The notes beneath the pieces are model-generated. The model worked only from the letters and a program-made list of their open reading frames with translations. It was not told the origin of the DNA and ran no database searches. The position numbers and the translations under genes were made by a program. 64,000 nucleotides of DNA, taken from Methanococcus aeolicus Nankai-3 (GTDB lineage: Archaea; AGJL01; Methanococci; Methanococcales; Methanococcaceae). The stretch covers positions 1,449,189-1,513,188 of the forward strand of contig NC_009635.1 of the NCBI RefSeq assembly GCF_000017185.1, given 5' to 3'. This document shows positions 18,412 to 28,280 of this stretch, piece by piece; positions within the stretch are counted from its first letter, which is position 1; every line of letters starts with the position of its first letter.

Positions 18412-19017
18412 ATGATGTTAAGCGATAATGATATAATTAAAGAAATTGATTCAGGAGGTTTGGTAATAGAACCTTTTAATAAAGAATTTGTTGGACCCTG
18501 CTCCTACGATATTACACTTGGAGATGAATTTATAGTATATACAGATGAAGTTTATGATTTAAAGAAAGAATTAAATCATAATAAGTTTAAAATAGAAAAC
18601 TCCATAATGGTATGCCCATTATGTTATGAATTAGACGATGAAAAAATAGAATATTTTAAAAATAAATACGGCGTTGATGTTGTAGTTAAAGGTGGATTGC
18701 TTGGAACCACAACTGAATTTGTGGAGCTCCCCAATGATATATGTGCCCAGTATCAAGGTAGAAGTAGTTTTGGTAGGGTGTTTTTACAATCACACCAAAC
18801 AGCGGGATGGATTGACGCAGGTTTTAAAGGTAAAATAACTCTTGAAATAGTGGCCTATGATAAGCCGGTAATTCTTTATAAAAATCAAAGGATAGGACAA
18901 TTAATATTCTCTAAAACCCTAACGCCTGCAAATATTGGGTATTGTGATAGAAAAGGCTCTAAATATGGGGGACAAAATTCTGTAAATGCATCACTTATAC
19001 ACAAAGATGAAATATAA
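18412..19017 (+). CDS. dcd: bifunctional dCTP deaminase/dUTP diphosphatase
   Basis: A 201-residue trimeric dUTPase-fold enzyme. GPCSYDITLGDEF and YQGRSSFGRVFLQSHQTAGWID carry the active-site residues. The closest known relative by recall is MJ0430, which converts dCTP directly to dUMP. GGTGAAAAT precedes ATG 18412; TTG 18400 in the same frame overlaps that site and is unlikely. Confidence 0.9.
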   Translation: MMLSDNDIIKEIDSGGLVIEPFNKEFVGPCSYDITLGDEFIVYTDEVYDLKKELNHNKFKIENSIMVCPLCYELDDEKIEYFKNKYGVDVVVKGGLLGTTTEFVELPNDICAQYQGRSSFGRVFLQSHQTAGWIDAGFKGKITLEIVAYDKPVILYKNQRIGQLIFSKTLTPANIGYCDRKGSKYGGQNSVNASLIHKDEI

Positions 19018-19120
19018 ATAATATATTATAATATATCTAACATATTCTTGGTACTAAAAAAGAATAATAATATTTAATAGATATTTAACAGAAAATAAAA
19101 AATAAAATAAAGAGGATAAA

Positions 19121-20497
19121 ATGTTTAACTCAGCGGAAATAATAGAAACAATTACAATGATAGAGCATGAGCACTTAGATATAAGGGCAACTACAATTGG
19201 AATTAATTTAATGGATTGTATTAGTGAGGATATTGATAAACTCAACGAAAATATATACAATAAAATAGTGGATAAGGCAGGAACGCTGGTGAAAACTGCT
19301 GAAACCGTATCAAAAAAATATGGTATACCGATAGTAACAAAAAGGGTATCCGTCACACCAATAGGTTCAATTATTGGAAGTGCAATAAAAAATCTAGAAC
19401 AGGAGGATGCAATTAACTGCTGTGTAGAAGTTGGAAAAACACTTGATAAAGCAGCAAAAGATATAAATATTGATTTTATCGGAGGATACTCCGCATTAGT
19501 TCAAAAAGGAATGACAAAAGGAGAATTAGCTTTAATAGAGTCTATTCCTTTAATGATGAAAGAAACTAGCACAGTCTGTTCTTCAATAAATGTGGCATCT
19601 ACGAAGGCAGGTATAAATTTAGATGCTGTTAAAAAGATGGGGGAAATAATAAAAGAAACCGCTACCACAACAAAAGATGCTCTTGGATGTGCAAAACTTG
19701 TAGTATTTGCAAATGCACCAGAGGATAATCCATTTATGGCTGGGGCATTTCATGGTGTAGGGGAAGGAGATGCCGTTTTAAATGTTGGGGTATCTGGTCC
19801 GGGTGTAGTTCGTGCAACAGTGGCAAGATTAGACAACAAAGATATCGGAACTGTATGCAATGAAATCAAAAAAACAGCATATAAAATTACGAGAATGGGG
19901 GAATTAATTGGAAGAGAAGTTGCAACTGATTTAAATATACCATTTGGAATTGTGGATTTGTCATTAGCTCCGACACCTGCACCAGGGGATAGTATAGCAA
20001 ATATATTGGAGGAAATAGGGCTTGAAAGATGCGGAACACATGGAACAACAGCTGCACTGGCACTATTAAATGATGCCGTTAAAAAAGGTGGGGCAATGGC
20101 GGCTAGTTATGTGGGCGGTCTCAGTGGTTCATTTATTCCAGTTAGTGAAGATGCAGGAATGATAAGGGCCGTAAATGATGGGGCCCTAAGTATAGACAAA
20201 CTTGAAGCTATGACCTGTGTATGTTCTGTTGGATTGGACATGATAGCAATTCCGGGAAAAACACCAGCTTCAACAATATCTGCCATAATCGCAGACGAAA
20301 TGGCAATAGGAATGGTTAATAAAAAAACTACTGCGGTTAGGGTAATTCCAGTTCCTGGTAAAGATGTTGGTGATTTCGTTGAATATGGTGGATTATTGGG
20401 AACAGCTCCAATTATGCCTGTAAATGAGTATTCCTCAGAGGAATTCATAAACAGAGGAGGAAGAATACCTGCTCCAATTCAATCAATGTTAAATTAA
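19121..20497 (+). CDS. UPF0210 (DUF711) family protein
   Basis: A 458-residue member of the PFL-like UPF0210 family, widespread in archaea and some bacteria, with no established function. Glycine-rich loops ([36 protein letters not shown]) and the C-terminal [17 protein letters not shown] are conserved. The fold is related to glycyl-radical PFL-like proteins, but no glycyl-radical motif is visible. GAGGATAAA precedes the ATG. Confidence 0.88.
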   Translation: MFNSAEIIETITMIEHEHLDIRATTIGINLMDCISEDIDKLNENIYNKIVDKAGTLVKTAETVSKKYGIPIVTKRVSVTPIGSIIGSAIKNLEQEDAINCCVEVGKTLDKAAKDINIDFIGGYSALVQKGMTKGELALIESIPLMMKETSTVCSSINVASTKAGINLDAVKKMGEIIKETATTTKDALGCAKLVVFANAPEDNPFMAGAFHGVGEGDAVLNVGVSGPGVVRATVARLDNKDIGTVCNEIKKTAYKITRMGELIGREVATDLNIPFGIVDLSLAPTPAPGDSIANILEEIGLERCGTHGTTAALALLNDAVKKGGAMAASYVGGLSGSFIPVSEDAGMIRAVNDGALSIDKLEAMTCVCSVGLDMIAIPGKTPASTISAIIADEMAIGMVNKKTTAVRVIPVPGKDVGDFVEYGGLLGTAPIMPVNEYSSEEFINRGGRIPAPIQSMLN

Positions 20498-20653
20498 AAA
20501 TAAAATCTCAATAAAAAAAATAAATATATAATATGTAATGAAATATATATAATAGTAAAATAATATTTCATTACAACTAAATGAATAATCATATAAACCA
20601 AGGTTTTAAGATTATTTAATATATTTATTTAATATATATTATGGGTTGATAAT

Positions 20654-20818
20654 ATGTCAAAAAATAAACAGGATGCAGGATTAAGCACAAGTGCAGGACT
20701 TGTTAGATATATGGATGAAGATGCATCAAAAATAAAAATAGCTCCTGAAAAAGTATTGGGAATTACAATTTCGATAATGGTTCTACTGTTTATATTAAAT
20801 TATGGGTTGTTGGCATAA
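20654..20818 (+). CDS. secG: preprotein translocase subunit Sec61beta (SecG-equivalent)
   Basis: A 54-residue protein: a polar N-terminus with LSTSAGLVRYMDED (the conserved archaeal Sec61beta box), then PEKVLG and a single TM helix at the C-terminus. It is the peripheral subunit of the SecYE-beta channel. The ribosome-binding site (GGTTGAT) is weak. A GGGAGCTCCC palindrome lies 7 bp after the stop, between this gene and the convergent cfbE candidate. Confidence 0.93.
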   Translation: MSKNKQDAGLSTSAGLVRYMDEDASKIKIAPEKVLGITISIMVLLFILNYGLLA

Positions 20819-20847
20819 ATATTTTGGGAGCTCCCGGGGTTCCAATA

Positions 20848-22092
20848 TTAACATATTTTTTTACGATATATTTTTAACAAATTACCATTATATTTATCAT
20901 AATCAATATTATCAATATATTCAAAATCAAAATATTTTTTTAATTCTTTTCCAAGGTCGCCAGACAATATAAATTTAATATTTTTATTGGAAAGATATTT
21001 TTTAATGACTTTTGACAATTTTTCAATATTTATTTCTTCGCAAGTGCAACCAAAATCTCCGCCAATTAAAATATATCCATTTTTATTATCAAAATCATTT
21101 ATAAACTCGTTTATAAAATCATTAATTGTATTATCTATTGATTTTACATTTAACCCAGGATTTATATTTTCAATTAAATAACAATTATTTTCTTTTTTAA
21201 CAACATTCATTCTACCATTTATTTTAAATGATTTTATTTTATCGACAATGGTATCAATATCCATAAAATTTTTACAAATTTCAATCCCAAATAATGAATT
21301 TTCAATAAAATGACTTCCAAAAATGTTGTTATTAAATTCAACTATTTTATTATTATATTCATAACGAAGCGGATATTTTGATAATAACTCTGTTTTATTT
21401 ATATCAATTACAGTATCTATATTTTCAAAGATATCTGATTTTAGTAAATTTTTATTAACGAATTTTTTATTTGCATTTTTTAGTGTGGAACATTTAGCCA
21501 TAAAAGCATCTTTCCTTCCTTTTGCAATGGGATAATTTTCAAGTATATTTGTAATTGCACCATATTCGCAAGAAGTTAGCCCCAAAGATACTTCAAAAAT
21601 GAAAATATCGTAAAAATCAATTTTATTTATTTCATTTAAGTAGTTAATACAATTTAATATTGAAACTGGTGCAATAGAACCTTTATTGCTGTTATTTAGA
21701 TATGTGTTATATTCTTCCCTTAATATATGGTTAATTAGCTCCGTTGTTGTGGTTTTTCCTTTTACTCCTGTAATTTCTATAAATTTTTTATGTATGCTTC
21801 CATATTTTTCTTTTATTATTTCAGATGTGGCATCATGAAATGACATAAAATCCACATCTATGGGGCAGTGAATGGGGGCTATAATTTTATCATAATTATT
21901 AAATTTTGGTTCTTCTGTGGATTTTAAAATATTTATTTTATTAATTTCTTTGAAATTAATATTATTTAAAAAATTTTTTTCTTTATCTAATTTTCCGTAT
22001 ATGTCCCATATTGACACACCATAACCTAATTCAATATACTCTTTTGCCAACTCGGGAGCTCCGTGATTAACATCGATTATTAGCATAGACAT
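20848..22092 (-). CDS. cfbE: Mur ligase-family protein, coenzyme F430 synthetase candidate
   Basis: A 414-residue Mur-ligase-like protein. The ATP loop is GVKGKTTTTE (about residue 108). The middle and C-terminal domains follow MurD/MurF organisation, including NGRMNVV and GGDFGCTCEEIN. Methanococcales have no murein or pseudomurein, so the best-supported role is CfbE, which closes the last ring of coenzyme F430 of methyl-coenzyme M reductase. That identification is by family knowledge and is not proven by context. GGTATCATT precedes the ATG. A PHP-domain gene lies 10 bp upstream in the same operon. Confidence 0.72.
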   Translation of the reverse strand: MSMLIIDVNHGAPELAKEYIELGYGVSIWDIYGKLDKEKNFLNNINFKEINKINILKSTEEPKFNNYDKIIAPIHCPIDVDFMSFHDATSEIIKEKYGSIHKKFIEITGVKGKTTTTELINHILREEYNTYLNNSNKGSIAPVSILNCINYLNEINKIDFYDIFIFEVSLGLTSCEYGAITNILENYPIAKGRKDAFMAKCSTLKNANKKFVNKNLLKSDIFENIDTVIDINKTELLSKYPLRYEYNNKIVEFNNNIFGSHFIENSLFGIEICKNFMDIDTIVDKIKSFKINGRMNVVKKENNCYLIENINPGLNVKSIDNTINDFINEFINDFDNKNGYILIGGDFGCTCEEINIEKLSKVIKKYLSNKNIKFILSGDLGKELKKYFDFEYIDNIDYDKYNGNLLKIYRKKIC

Positions 22093-22102
22093 AATGATAC
22101 CT

Positions 22103-22756
22103 TTAAATTTTTTTAAGGAGCTCCTTTGGATAATCCGATAATGATTTCATCGTTCTATTGAGCCCCATCCCACAACCCAATCCAACTTTTTTTGCAAATT
22201 CTATGTCTATTAAATCGCTTGGAGCATGGGTATCGGTATTTATTACCGTTGGTATGTTGTATTTTTTGGCAATATTTTGAACGAATCCATTTGTTAAAGA
22301 ATGTCCCCTTCTTGCCGTAATCTCTAAAAATATATTATTTTCTACAAGATTTTTAGCTGTTTCGTCGTCAATAAATCCGCCGTGTGCTAAAATATCCACA
22401 TCGCCACATAATGAGGCATAATAATTAGTTTTTTCCTCAACTGGTTCTACTGGGGTTTCACCATGAACAACCACAATTTCAGCACCAATATCTTTACATT
22501 TTTTTGCCATTGTTTCAATTGATTTTGGAGGTATATGTGTGAGCTCCACACCAACTATTAATTGAATATCCCAGTATTTTTTTAGCTCCTCTTTTGCAAG
22601 GGTGGTTTTTTCAATCAATTCTTTATAATTACTTGCATCGGCATGGTCGGTTATTGCGATTGTTTTATGGTTTAAAACTATTGCCCTTCTAAGGAGCTCC
22701 GAAGGAATTAATTCACCATCACTAAAAACTGTATGGGTATGGAAGTCGTATCTCAT
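22103..22756 (-). CDS. PHP-domain phosphoesterase
   Basis: A 217-residue PHP domain enzyme. HTHTVFSDG near the N-terminus, ITDHAD, VVHGETPVEP, LAHGGFIDD and NTDTHAP supply the metal-binding His and Asp residues of the trinuclear site. Close relatives are annotated as histidinol phosphatase-like; the substrate is unknown here. Start: ATG 22756, preceded by AAGGCGATATA; an in-frame codon at 22783 would fall within the upstream inverted-repeat element. Operon with the cfbE candidate. Confidence 0.85.
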   Translation of the reverse strand: MRYDFHTHTVFSDGELIPSELLRRAIVLNHKTIAITDHADASNYKELIEKTTLAKEELKKYWDIQLIVGVELTHIPPKSIETMAKKCKDIGAEIVVVHGETPVEPVEEKTNYYASLCGDVDILAHGGFIDDETAKNLVENNIFLEITARRGHSLTNGFVQNIAKKYNIPTVINTDTHAPSDLIDIEFAKKVGLGCGMGLNRTMKSLSDYPKELLKKI

Positions 22757-22774
22757 TATATCGCCTTGATAAAG

Positions 22775-22881
22775 TATAGTCAATCTTCGAACTGTTTCAC
22801 TATATTTTCGTAAATAGGACTATATTCTATCCAACTAATTATTTGGACAAATAAAGGGACAGTTTTTGAAGATTAACTATA
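22775..22881. mobile_element. MITE-like element, copy A (107 bp)
   Basis: Starts TATAGTCAATCTTC and ends GAAGATTAACTATA, inverted repeats of each other with one change; ACTGT/ACAGT extends the match. It lies 18 bp before the PHP start codon and so makes up the leader or promoter region of the PHP-cfbE operon. It is the shortest copy and has no internal hairpin modules. Confidence 0.7.
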
Positions 22882-22995
22882 ATGATTAATTATTTATAAT
22901 GATATTTTTATATTATTTTCCATATTATTTTATATTATTATTTCCTATTTATAATATATATTAATATTTATTTTAATCAAAATCAAGGTGAAATT

Positions 22996-23988
22996 ATGCA
23001 TAAAATTTGTGTTATAGAAGGAGATGGAATTGGTAAGGAAGTAGTTCCAGCAGCAGTATCCATATTAAAGGCAACAGGCGTAGATTTTGAATTTATAAAT
23101 GCAGATGCAGGGGACGAAGTATTTGAAAAAACAGGAGTTGCTTTGCCAGAGGAAACAGTGAAATCCGCAAAAGAATGCGATGCCGTATTTTTTGGTGCAG
23201 CGGGAGAAACAGCCGCCGATGTAATCGTAAAATTAAGAAAAATATTAAATACTTATGCAAATGTTAGGCCTGTAAAGGCATACAAAGGTATAAACTGTTT
23301 AAATAGCGATATTGATTATATAATTGTAAGGGAAAACACAGAAGGATTATATAAAGGAATAGAGGCAGAAATAGCAGATGGAGTTTATACGGCTACAAGA
23401 GTAATTACAGAAGAGGCATGCGAAAAAATATTTAAATTTGCATGTAATATGGCAGAGGATAGGAAAAAACAAGGTATAAATAACGGCGAAATAACATGTG
23501 GTCATAAAGCTAATGTGTTAAAATTAACCGATGGAGTATTTAAAAATAAATTTTATGAAGTTGCTAAACAATACTCAGTAAAACCAGAGGATTATTATGT
23601 TGATGCCTTAAATATGTATCTAATAACAAGACCAGAAACATTTAATGTGGTTGTTACCTCAAACCTTTTTGGAGATATTTTATCAGATGGTGCAGCTGGA
23701 ACTGTTGGAGGGCTTGGTATGGCTCCATCGGCAAACATCGGAGATGAATACGGATTATTTGAACCGGTTCATGGTTCAGCACCAGACATAGCAGGTAAAG
23801 GAATAGCTAACCCAACAGCTACAATTTTAACGGCAATATTAATGTTAAGATATTTAAATGAAAATGATGCAGCTGATAGGGTGGAAAAGGCACTTGAAGA
23901 AGTTCTTGAAAACAAATTAACCACGCCAGATTTAGGGGGAAGCTTAACAACGACACAAATGGCAGAAGAAGTTGCTAAAAGAGTTTAA
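22996..23988 (+). CDS. leuB: 3-isopropylmalate/3-methylmalate dehydrogenase
   Basis: A 330-residue beta-decarboxylating dehydrogenase. It shows CVIEGDGIGKEVVPA, YANVRPVKAYKG, the catalytic VRENTEGLYKG and HKANVLKLTDG motifs, and GDILSDGAAGTVGGLG. Compared from memory it is closer to MJ0720 (LeuB) than to MJ1596 (AksF, homoisocitrate dehydrogenase): GAAGETAADVIVKLR matches the former. It acts in leucine and, in methanogens, citramalate-route isoleucine synthesis. AAGGTGAAATT precedes the ATG. Confidence 0.88.
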   Translation: MHKICVIEGDGIGKEVVPAAVSILKATGVDFEFINADAGDEVFEKTGVALPEETVKSAKECDAVFFGAAGETAADVIVKLRKILNTYANVRPVKAYKGINCLNSDIDYIIVRENTEGLYKGIEAEIADGVYTATRVITEEACEKIFKFACNMAEDRKKQGINNGEITCGHKANVLKLTDGVFKNKFYEVAKQYSVKPEDYYVDALNMYLITRPETFNVVVTSNLFGDILSDGAAGTVGGLGMAPSANIGDEYGLFEPVHGSAPDIAGKGIANPTATILTAILMLRYLNENDAADRVEKALEEVLENKLTTPDLGGSLTTTQMAEEVAKRV

Positions 23989-24025
23989 TTTATTCCAATA
24001 AATAAAAAATATAAATGGTGATTAA

Positions 24026-24277
24026 ATGTATAATGCTACAATAATTATAAAATTGAAAAAAGGAGTATTAAACCCAGAAGGTAGAACAGTATTAAGAGCT
24101 TTGAACCATTTGGGATATGACGGCGTAAAAGATGCAAAAACCTTTAAATGCGTTGAATTAACACTTGACGGAGATAATGAGGAAGAAGTATATAATAAAG
24201 TTGATGATATGTGTAAAAAGTTATTGGCAAATCCTGTTATTCATGATTATGAAATAACATTAAAAAAAGTTGAATAA
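24026..24277 (+). CDS. purS: phosphoribosylformylglycinamidine synthase subunit PurS
   Basis: An 83-residue PurS, the small subunit that bridges PurL and PurQ in purine synthesis. NPEGRTVLRALNHLGYDGV is the family signature. TGGTGATTAA precedes the ATG. It is 37 bp downstream of leuB. purC is also in the window (52839), but purL and purQ are not. Confidence 0.93.
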   Translation: MYNATIIIKLKKGVLNPEGRTVLRALNHLGYDGVKDAKTFKCVELTLDGDNEEEVYNKVDDMCKKLLANPVIHDYEITLKKVE

Positions 24278-24403
24278 ATTAATATTTTTTTATTTTTTTT
24301 AAAATGTTTTTTGGGAGCTCCCTTATAACAAAATGGAAACTCCTTCTAAAATGATAAAAAGATTAATTTTAAACATTAAAACAAACAAGATGACTTTATA
24401 TTA

Positions 24404-24661
24404 TTATTCGGCTTTATCTATTTTTAATAATACGGCATCTTCTGGTGAATAGTGCTTATATAGTAAATAAGCTAAGTTAAAGAACCCGGCAGAGATAATA
24501 AACAATATAATATGCAATAATATACCCCCATAATTTCTTTTCCAAACTTCCGCACTATCCTCCTGTCTTCTTTTTATATTATACCCCATTGCAAGATAAT
24601 CGCTTATTTTATCCTCTAATTCAGTTTTATTTTTTACTCTCTGTATTCTTAAATTTGCCAT
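24404..24661 (-). CDS. small membrane protein of unknown function
   Basis: An 85-residue protein I do not recognise. The first 45 residues are charged and polar; one or two hydrophobic stretches follow (GILLHIILFIISAGFFNLAYLL). A good ribosome-binding site (AAAGGCGAT) precedes the ATG, supporting a real gene. It faces purS across 126 bp containing a GGGAGCTCCC palindrome (24313). Confidence 0.7.
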   Translation of the reverse strand: MANLRIQRVKNKTELEDKISDYLAMGYNIKRRQEDSAEVWKRNYGGILLHIILFIISAGFFNLAYLLYKHYSPEDAVLLKIDKAE

Positions 24662-24801
24662 AATATATCGCCTTTTATTTTTTATACTATTAAAAAAGAA
24701 AAATAGTTTTTTATTTTATACTATTTTTAAAGTGATATATGCTTTGAAAGTACATATATATCGAAAAAAATAAAATAAGAATTTATAAATATTATTTATT
24801 A

Positions 24802-25947
24802 TTATATGCCTTTGAATTTCTTTTTAATAATTAAATTTATTCTTTCACACAAAACCCTAAAATCCTCCTCACTATGTCCAACGGTTATACTAACTCTTAA
24901 CCTCTCCATACCTTTTGGAACTGTTGGATATCTAATTCCTACACAGAAGATATTATTTTTTATTAATTGTTCTGCAATATCCATAGTTTTTTCTTTAAAA
25001 ATGAACGGATAAATAGGCGTTAAATTATTTTCCTCTATTAAATTATGTTCTTTAAAAATTTTATTTGCAAGCCCTATATTTTTTTGCAATTTTTTTGTTG
25101 GAGCTCCTTCTTCTATGAGCTCAAAACTTTTAATACATCCACTAACAACAGACGGCGGAAGGGAAGTAGAATATATAAAACTTCTGGAAGTATTTATAAG
25201 GTATTCAATCACTTCCTCAATACCACACACAAAACCCCCCAATCCACCAACAGCCTTTGACATCGTTCCTATTTGGATTATATTATCTGATGGTTTTAAA
25301 TTAAAATGTTTTAACGAGCCTTTTCCATTTCCTAAAACCCCAGTGCCGTGAGCGTCGTCTATTATCAATATCCCATTGTATTCATCGGCAATCTTTTTTA
25401 ATTTATCCAGTGGAGCAATATCTCCATCCATGGAAAATACTCCATCTGTGATGATGAATAAATTATTGTAGGAGCTCCTATTCTTTTCAATTAAATCAAT
25501 TAAATTATCCATATCGCAGTGGTTATAAATTAAAACGGCTGATTTACTTAATTTGCACCCGTCTATTATGGAGGCATGATTTAATTTATCGCTTAAAATC
25601 AAATCTCCCTTTTTACATAATGCACTAATTACCCCAACATTTGTGGCATAACCTGAAGAATAAATTAAACTTCTTTCTGTTCCTTTAAATTCAGCTATCT
25701 TATGCTCTAATAATTGATGGTTTATATCTCCCGCCGTTAATCTTGAACCCGTTGAACCAAAACCATATTTTAATCCTCCCTCTTTTATGGCATCTATTAT
25801 TTCCTTATTGGTTGATAAACATAAATAATCATTTGAAGAAAAATCTAAATAATTTTTGTTATTGTATGAATTATTTTTTCTTAAAAATCTGTATAAATTA
25901 TTATCTTTTAATTTTTTTAATTGTTGTTGAAGCTGTGATTTTAGCAT
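24802..25947 (-). CDS. bioF: 8-amino-7-oxononanoate synthase
   Basis: A 381-residue PLP-dependent alpha-oxoamine synthase. FSSNDYLCL, GSTGSRLTAGD, DDAHGTGVLG and the PLP-lysine motif TMSKAVGG are present. It condenses pimeloyl-CoA with alanine in biotin synthesis. bioW, which makes pimeloyl-CoA, lies 25 bp upstream in the same operon. That neighbour separates it from glycine C-acetyltransferase or serine palmitoyltransferase. Confidence 0.93.
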   Translation of the reverse strand: MLKSQLQQQLKKLKDNNLYRFLRKNNSYNNKNYLDFSSNDYLCLSTNKEIIDAIKEGGLKYGFGSTGSRLTAGDINHQLLEHKIAEFKGTERSLIYSSGYATNVGVISALCKKGDLILSDKLNHASIIDGCKLSKSAVLIYNHCDMDNLIDLIEKNRSSYNNLFIITDGVFSMDGDIAPLDKLKKIADEYNGILIIDDAHGTGVLGNGKGSLKHFNLKPSDNIIQIGTMSKAVGGLGGFVCGIEEVIEYLINTSRSFIYSTSLPPSVVSGCIKSFELIEEGAPTKKLQKNIGLANKIFKEHNLIEENNLTPIYPFIFKEKTMDIAEQLIKNNIFCVGIRYPTVPKGMERLRVSITVGHSEEDFRVLCERINLIIKKKFKGI

Positions 25948-25972
25948 GATTTTTCCCTATGTCCGCTTTTAA

Positions 25973-26683
25973 TTATTTAATAATATATGGTTTATTTTCC
26001 AATTTATAAATTAAATCCTCAATATTTGTATCATTTTTAACAAAAAATACCCTCCCCCCATTTTCGTTTTCTTGTTTTAAATTGGTAATTCTAAAATATC
26101 CGTTCTTTGTAGCCACATATCCTGTGGTATATGAATTATTATCAGAGGTGCATAACTCTGCAATTACTCCTAAATTTATTACCTTAGATGCTATTGCAAT
26201 GGCATCAACTGTTCTATCTGTTCCAATATTGTTTTTTAAAATTTTTTCTTTTAATTCCTCTGTTGTGGAGATGTTTTTAACCCTTACACCTCTTTCTTTA
26301 TCGGGCTCTAATCTTTCCCCATTTAAATTTAAAATGGGAGCTCCCCTCATTCCCCCATCATCTATTATTTTAAATGATTTTTCTATTAATTTATCGCTTA
26401 TTCCTTCGTTTTTTAATAGGTTTTTTGCCACCCGCCTTGCATCCTCTTTATTTTTGCAGTTTATTGTTTTTATGGGCAATGCATCAATATAAATTATATC
26501 TTTTTTATTTATTTTATCAATCTTTATATTTATAAAATCGGGAGCTCCCAACTCATGCTCCAAAGCTCTTTTAATATATCCAGCGGTAATATTTTCAATA
26601 TTTTCTTTTTCCATTACTATCGTTTCCGCCCCTGAAATGTGTTTATCTCCTTTTGATGCTCTCATTTTAATAGAGAATGCCAT
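25973..26683 (-). CDS. bioW: 6-carboxyhexanoate-CoA ligase (pimeloyl-CoA synthetase)
   Basis: A 236-residue BioW, which activates pimelate with ATP and CoA. It starts [18 protein letters not shown] and contains [10 protein letters not shown] and [12 protein letters not shown]. It shares an operon with bioF. The rest of the biotin pathway (bioA, bioD, bioB) is not in the window. The 226-bp divergent region upstream holds a palindrome, ATGATTAATCAT (26744-26755), and an opposite TATA box. Confidence 0.92.
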   Translation of the reverse strand: MAFSIKMRASKGDKHISGAETIVMEKENIENITAGYIKRALEHELGAPDFINIKIDKINKKDIIYIDALPIKTINCKNKEDARRVAKNLLKNEGISDKLIEKSFKIIDDGGMRGAPILNLNGERLEPDKERGVRVKNISTTEELKEKILKNNIGTDRTVDAIAIASKVINLGVIAELCTSDNNSYTTGYVATKNGYFRITNLKQENENGGRVFFVKNDTNIEDLIYKLENKPYIIK

Positions 26684-26909
26684 ATTATCACCATTGTTAT
26701 TTTTATTATATCATTATTCATTATATGATATAATATAATTGTCATGATTAATCATTATACTAAATAAGCCCAATCTGTCATTATTTATCATTAAAAACAT
26801 TTGTAATGATTTATAATGAGCAAAAAGGTATATATATTAGTTTGTTAATAGTATAATATACAAGAAAAAGAATAATTGGGAAAAAACAAATATATGAGTG
26901 GGTGATTAT

Positions 26910-27080
26910 ATGGATGCAAGAATTACAAAACCTATGACAAATAGCGTTGTATTAAATAAAATCGTAAAAGATACAGAACTTATATCAAATGATATTAAAA
27001 GACCGTTTAGAGGGGACGCTTTAGTTAGTGTTATGGGTATGGTTGTAGGAGCTCTAACAATAGCTTCAATATTATTGTAA
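26910..27080 (+). CDS. small single-TM protein of unknown function
   Basis: A 56-residue protein: a polar basic N-terminal part, FRGDALVSVMGM, then one C-terminal membrane helix (MVVGALTIASILL). GGTGATTAT precedes ATG 26910 and a TATATATAT box lies about 75 bp upstream, so it is expressed from its own promoter. The size and topology recall the small Mtr/Eha membrane subunits of methanogens, but I cannot match it to any. Confidence 0.65.
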   Translation: MDARITKPMTNSVVLNKIVKDTELISNDIKRPFRGDALVSVMGMVVGALTIASILL

Positions 27081-27090
27081 GATTATATTA

Positions 27091-27108
27091 TTATTAGGGA
27101 GCTCCCTA
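27091..27108. terminator. perfect 18-bp palindrome ATTAGGGAGCTCCCTAAT at a convergent junction
   Basis: It centres on GGAGCTCC and lies between the convergent small TM gene and modC. Similar 8-10 bp versions lie at three other convergent junctions (20825, 24313, 58680). A bidirectional stem-loop terminator is possible, but no T-tract follows directly. Confidence 0.4.
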
Positions 27109-27135
27109 ATAGAGAGATGGACTATATTACTGTGA

Positions 27136-28257
27136 TTATTTATTTGAGGGGTCATATATAATCATGGCATTATTTATACAAAAAGTTATTTTTGAACCTA
27201 TTTTAAGTTTCATTTTATCCACATGGCATTTAACTACTTCACATATCAAATTTAAATTATTGGCATCTATTATTATTTGATAGGTGCATAAGCTTGAATG
27301 AAATATTTCTATTATTTTTCCAGAATACATATTTTCATTTCTATAATGGCATTTGCAGTTATTTATTATCATTATTTCTTCAGGCCTAACTCCAAGCAGT
27401 GCTTTTTTATATATTTGATTTTTGCTATTATCAATAAATTTGGTGATTCGTTTATCATTACCATTCAATTGAATGGTTATATTTTCATTTTTAAACAGAT
27501 ATATTTCTTCATTTTCATTTAATTGTTTTATAACCCTTCCATTTAATAAATTCCTTAAACCAGTAAATTTTGCCACAAATTCAGATTTTGGATATCGTAA
27601 TATTTCTTTTATATTTCCCATTTGTTCGATTTTTCCCTTATTTAATATCGCTATATTGTTAGAAAGAGCAATAGCTTCATTAAAATCATGGGTAACATGA
27701 ATAATCGTAGTTGTGGTATTGTTGGAATTATGGTATATTTCCCTTAATTCATATAATAATTCTTCATGTATCAATCTGTCCAATGAGCTTAATGGTTCAT
27801 CAAGAAGTATTATTCTTGGTTCCATTGCAAGGGCCATTGCAAGAGATACGCGCTGTCTTTCGCCCATACTTAGATTTTTTGGATATCTGTTCAATAAATG
27901 TTTTATTTTTAATGTTTTTGCTATATTTTCGATAATTTCTATTTTATCATTTTTATTGCTATTATTTTTAATACCCAATTCAATATTTTTACTTATGGTT
28001 AAATGTGGAAATAAATATTTTCCATTACATAATGCAATATTTCTTTTATTTATTGGTTTGTTTGTGATGTCTTTCCCATCAAGAAGTATCGTTCCACTAT
28101 CTGCTTTACTAAATCCCGCCATAATTTCCAATAGCGTAGTTTTCCCGCTACCACTTAGTCCAAGAAATATAAAATAATCATCATCTTTAATGGTAAGATT
28201 ATCAATTTCCAAAGTAAAATCATTTAATTTCTTTTTTAAATTTTTTATTTCAAGCAT
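27136..28257 (-). CDS. modC: molybdate/tungstate ABC transporter ATP-binding protein
   Basis: A 373-residue ABC ATPase of the ModC/WtpC type. Walker A GLSGSGKTT, signature LSMGERQR, Walker B IILLDEP and the His of VTHD are all present. The C-terminal 130 residues form a TOBE-like regulatory domain that in this family can bind oxyanion. It is the last gene of the modA-modB-DUF364-modC order but is separated from the others by a 252-bp MITE-like element. Whether it imports Mo or W cannot be told from sequence; the nif neighbourhood favours Mo. Confidence 0.82.
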   Translation of the reverse strand: MLEIKNLKKKLNDFTLEIDNLTIKDDDYFIFLGLSGSGKTTLLEIMAGFSKADSGTILLDGKDITNKPINKRNIALCNGKYLFPHLTISKNIELGIKNNSNKNDKIEIIENIAKTLKIKHLLNRYPKNLSMGERQRVSLAMALAMEPRIILLDEPLSSLDRLIHEELLYELREIYHNSNNTTTTIIHVTHDFNEAIALSNNIAILNKGKIEQMGNIKEILRYPKSEFVAKFTGLRNLLNGRVIKQLNENEEIYLFKNENITIQLNGNDKRITKFIDNSKNQIYKKALLGVRPEEIMIINNCKCHYRNENMYSGKIIEIFHSSLCTYQIIIDANNLNLICEVVKCHVDKMKLKIGSKITFCINNAMIIYDPSNK

Positions 28258-28280
28258 AATTTCCGCTCTTTTTCATTATA

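Noticed and set aside
20848-22092. Pseudomurein Mur ligase instead of CfbE
   Set aside because: Methanococcales have an S-layer and no pseudomurein, so a cell-wall role is unlikely; F430 synthetase fits the known methanogen Mur-like family better.
22996-23988. Homoisocitrate dehydrogenase AksF
   Set aside because: The sequence around GAAGETAADVIVKLR and the ending match the LeuB paralogue of M. jannaschii better than AksF, as far as I can recall both.
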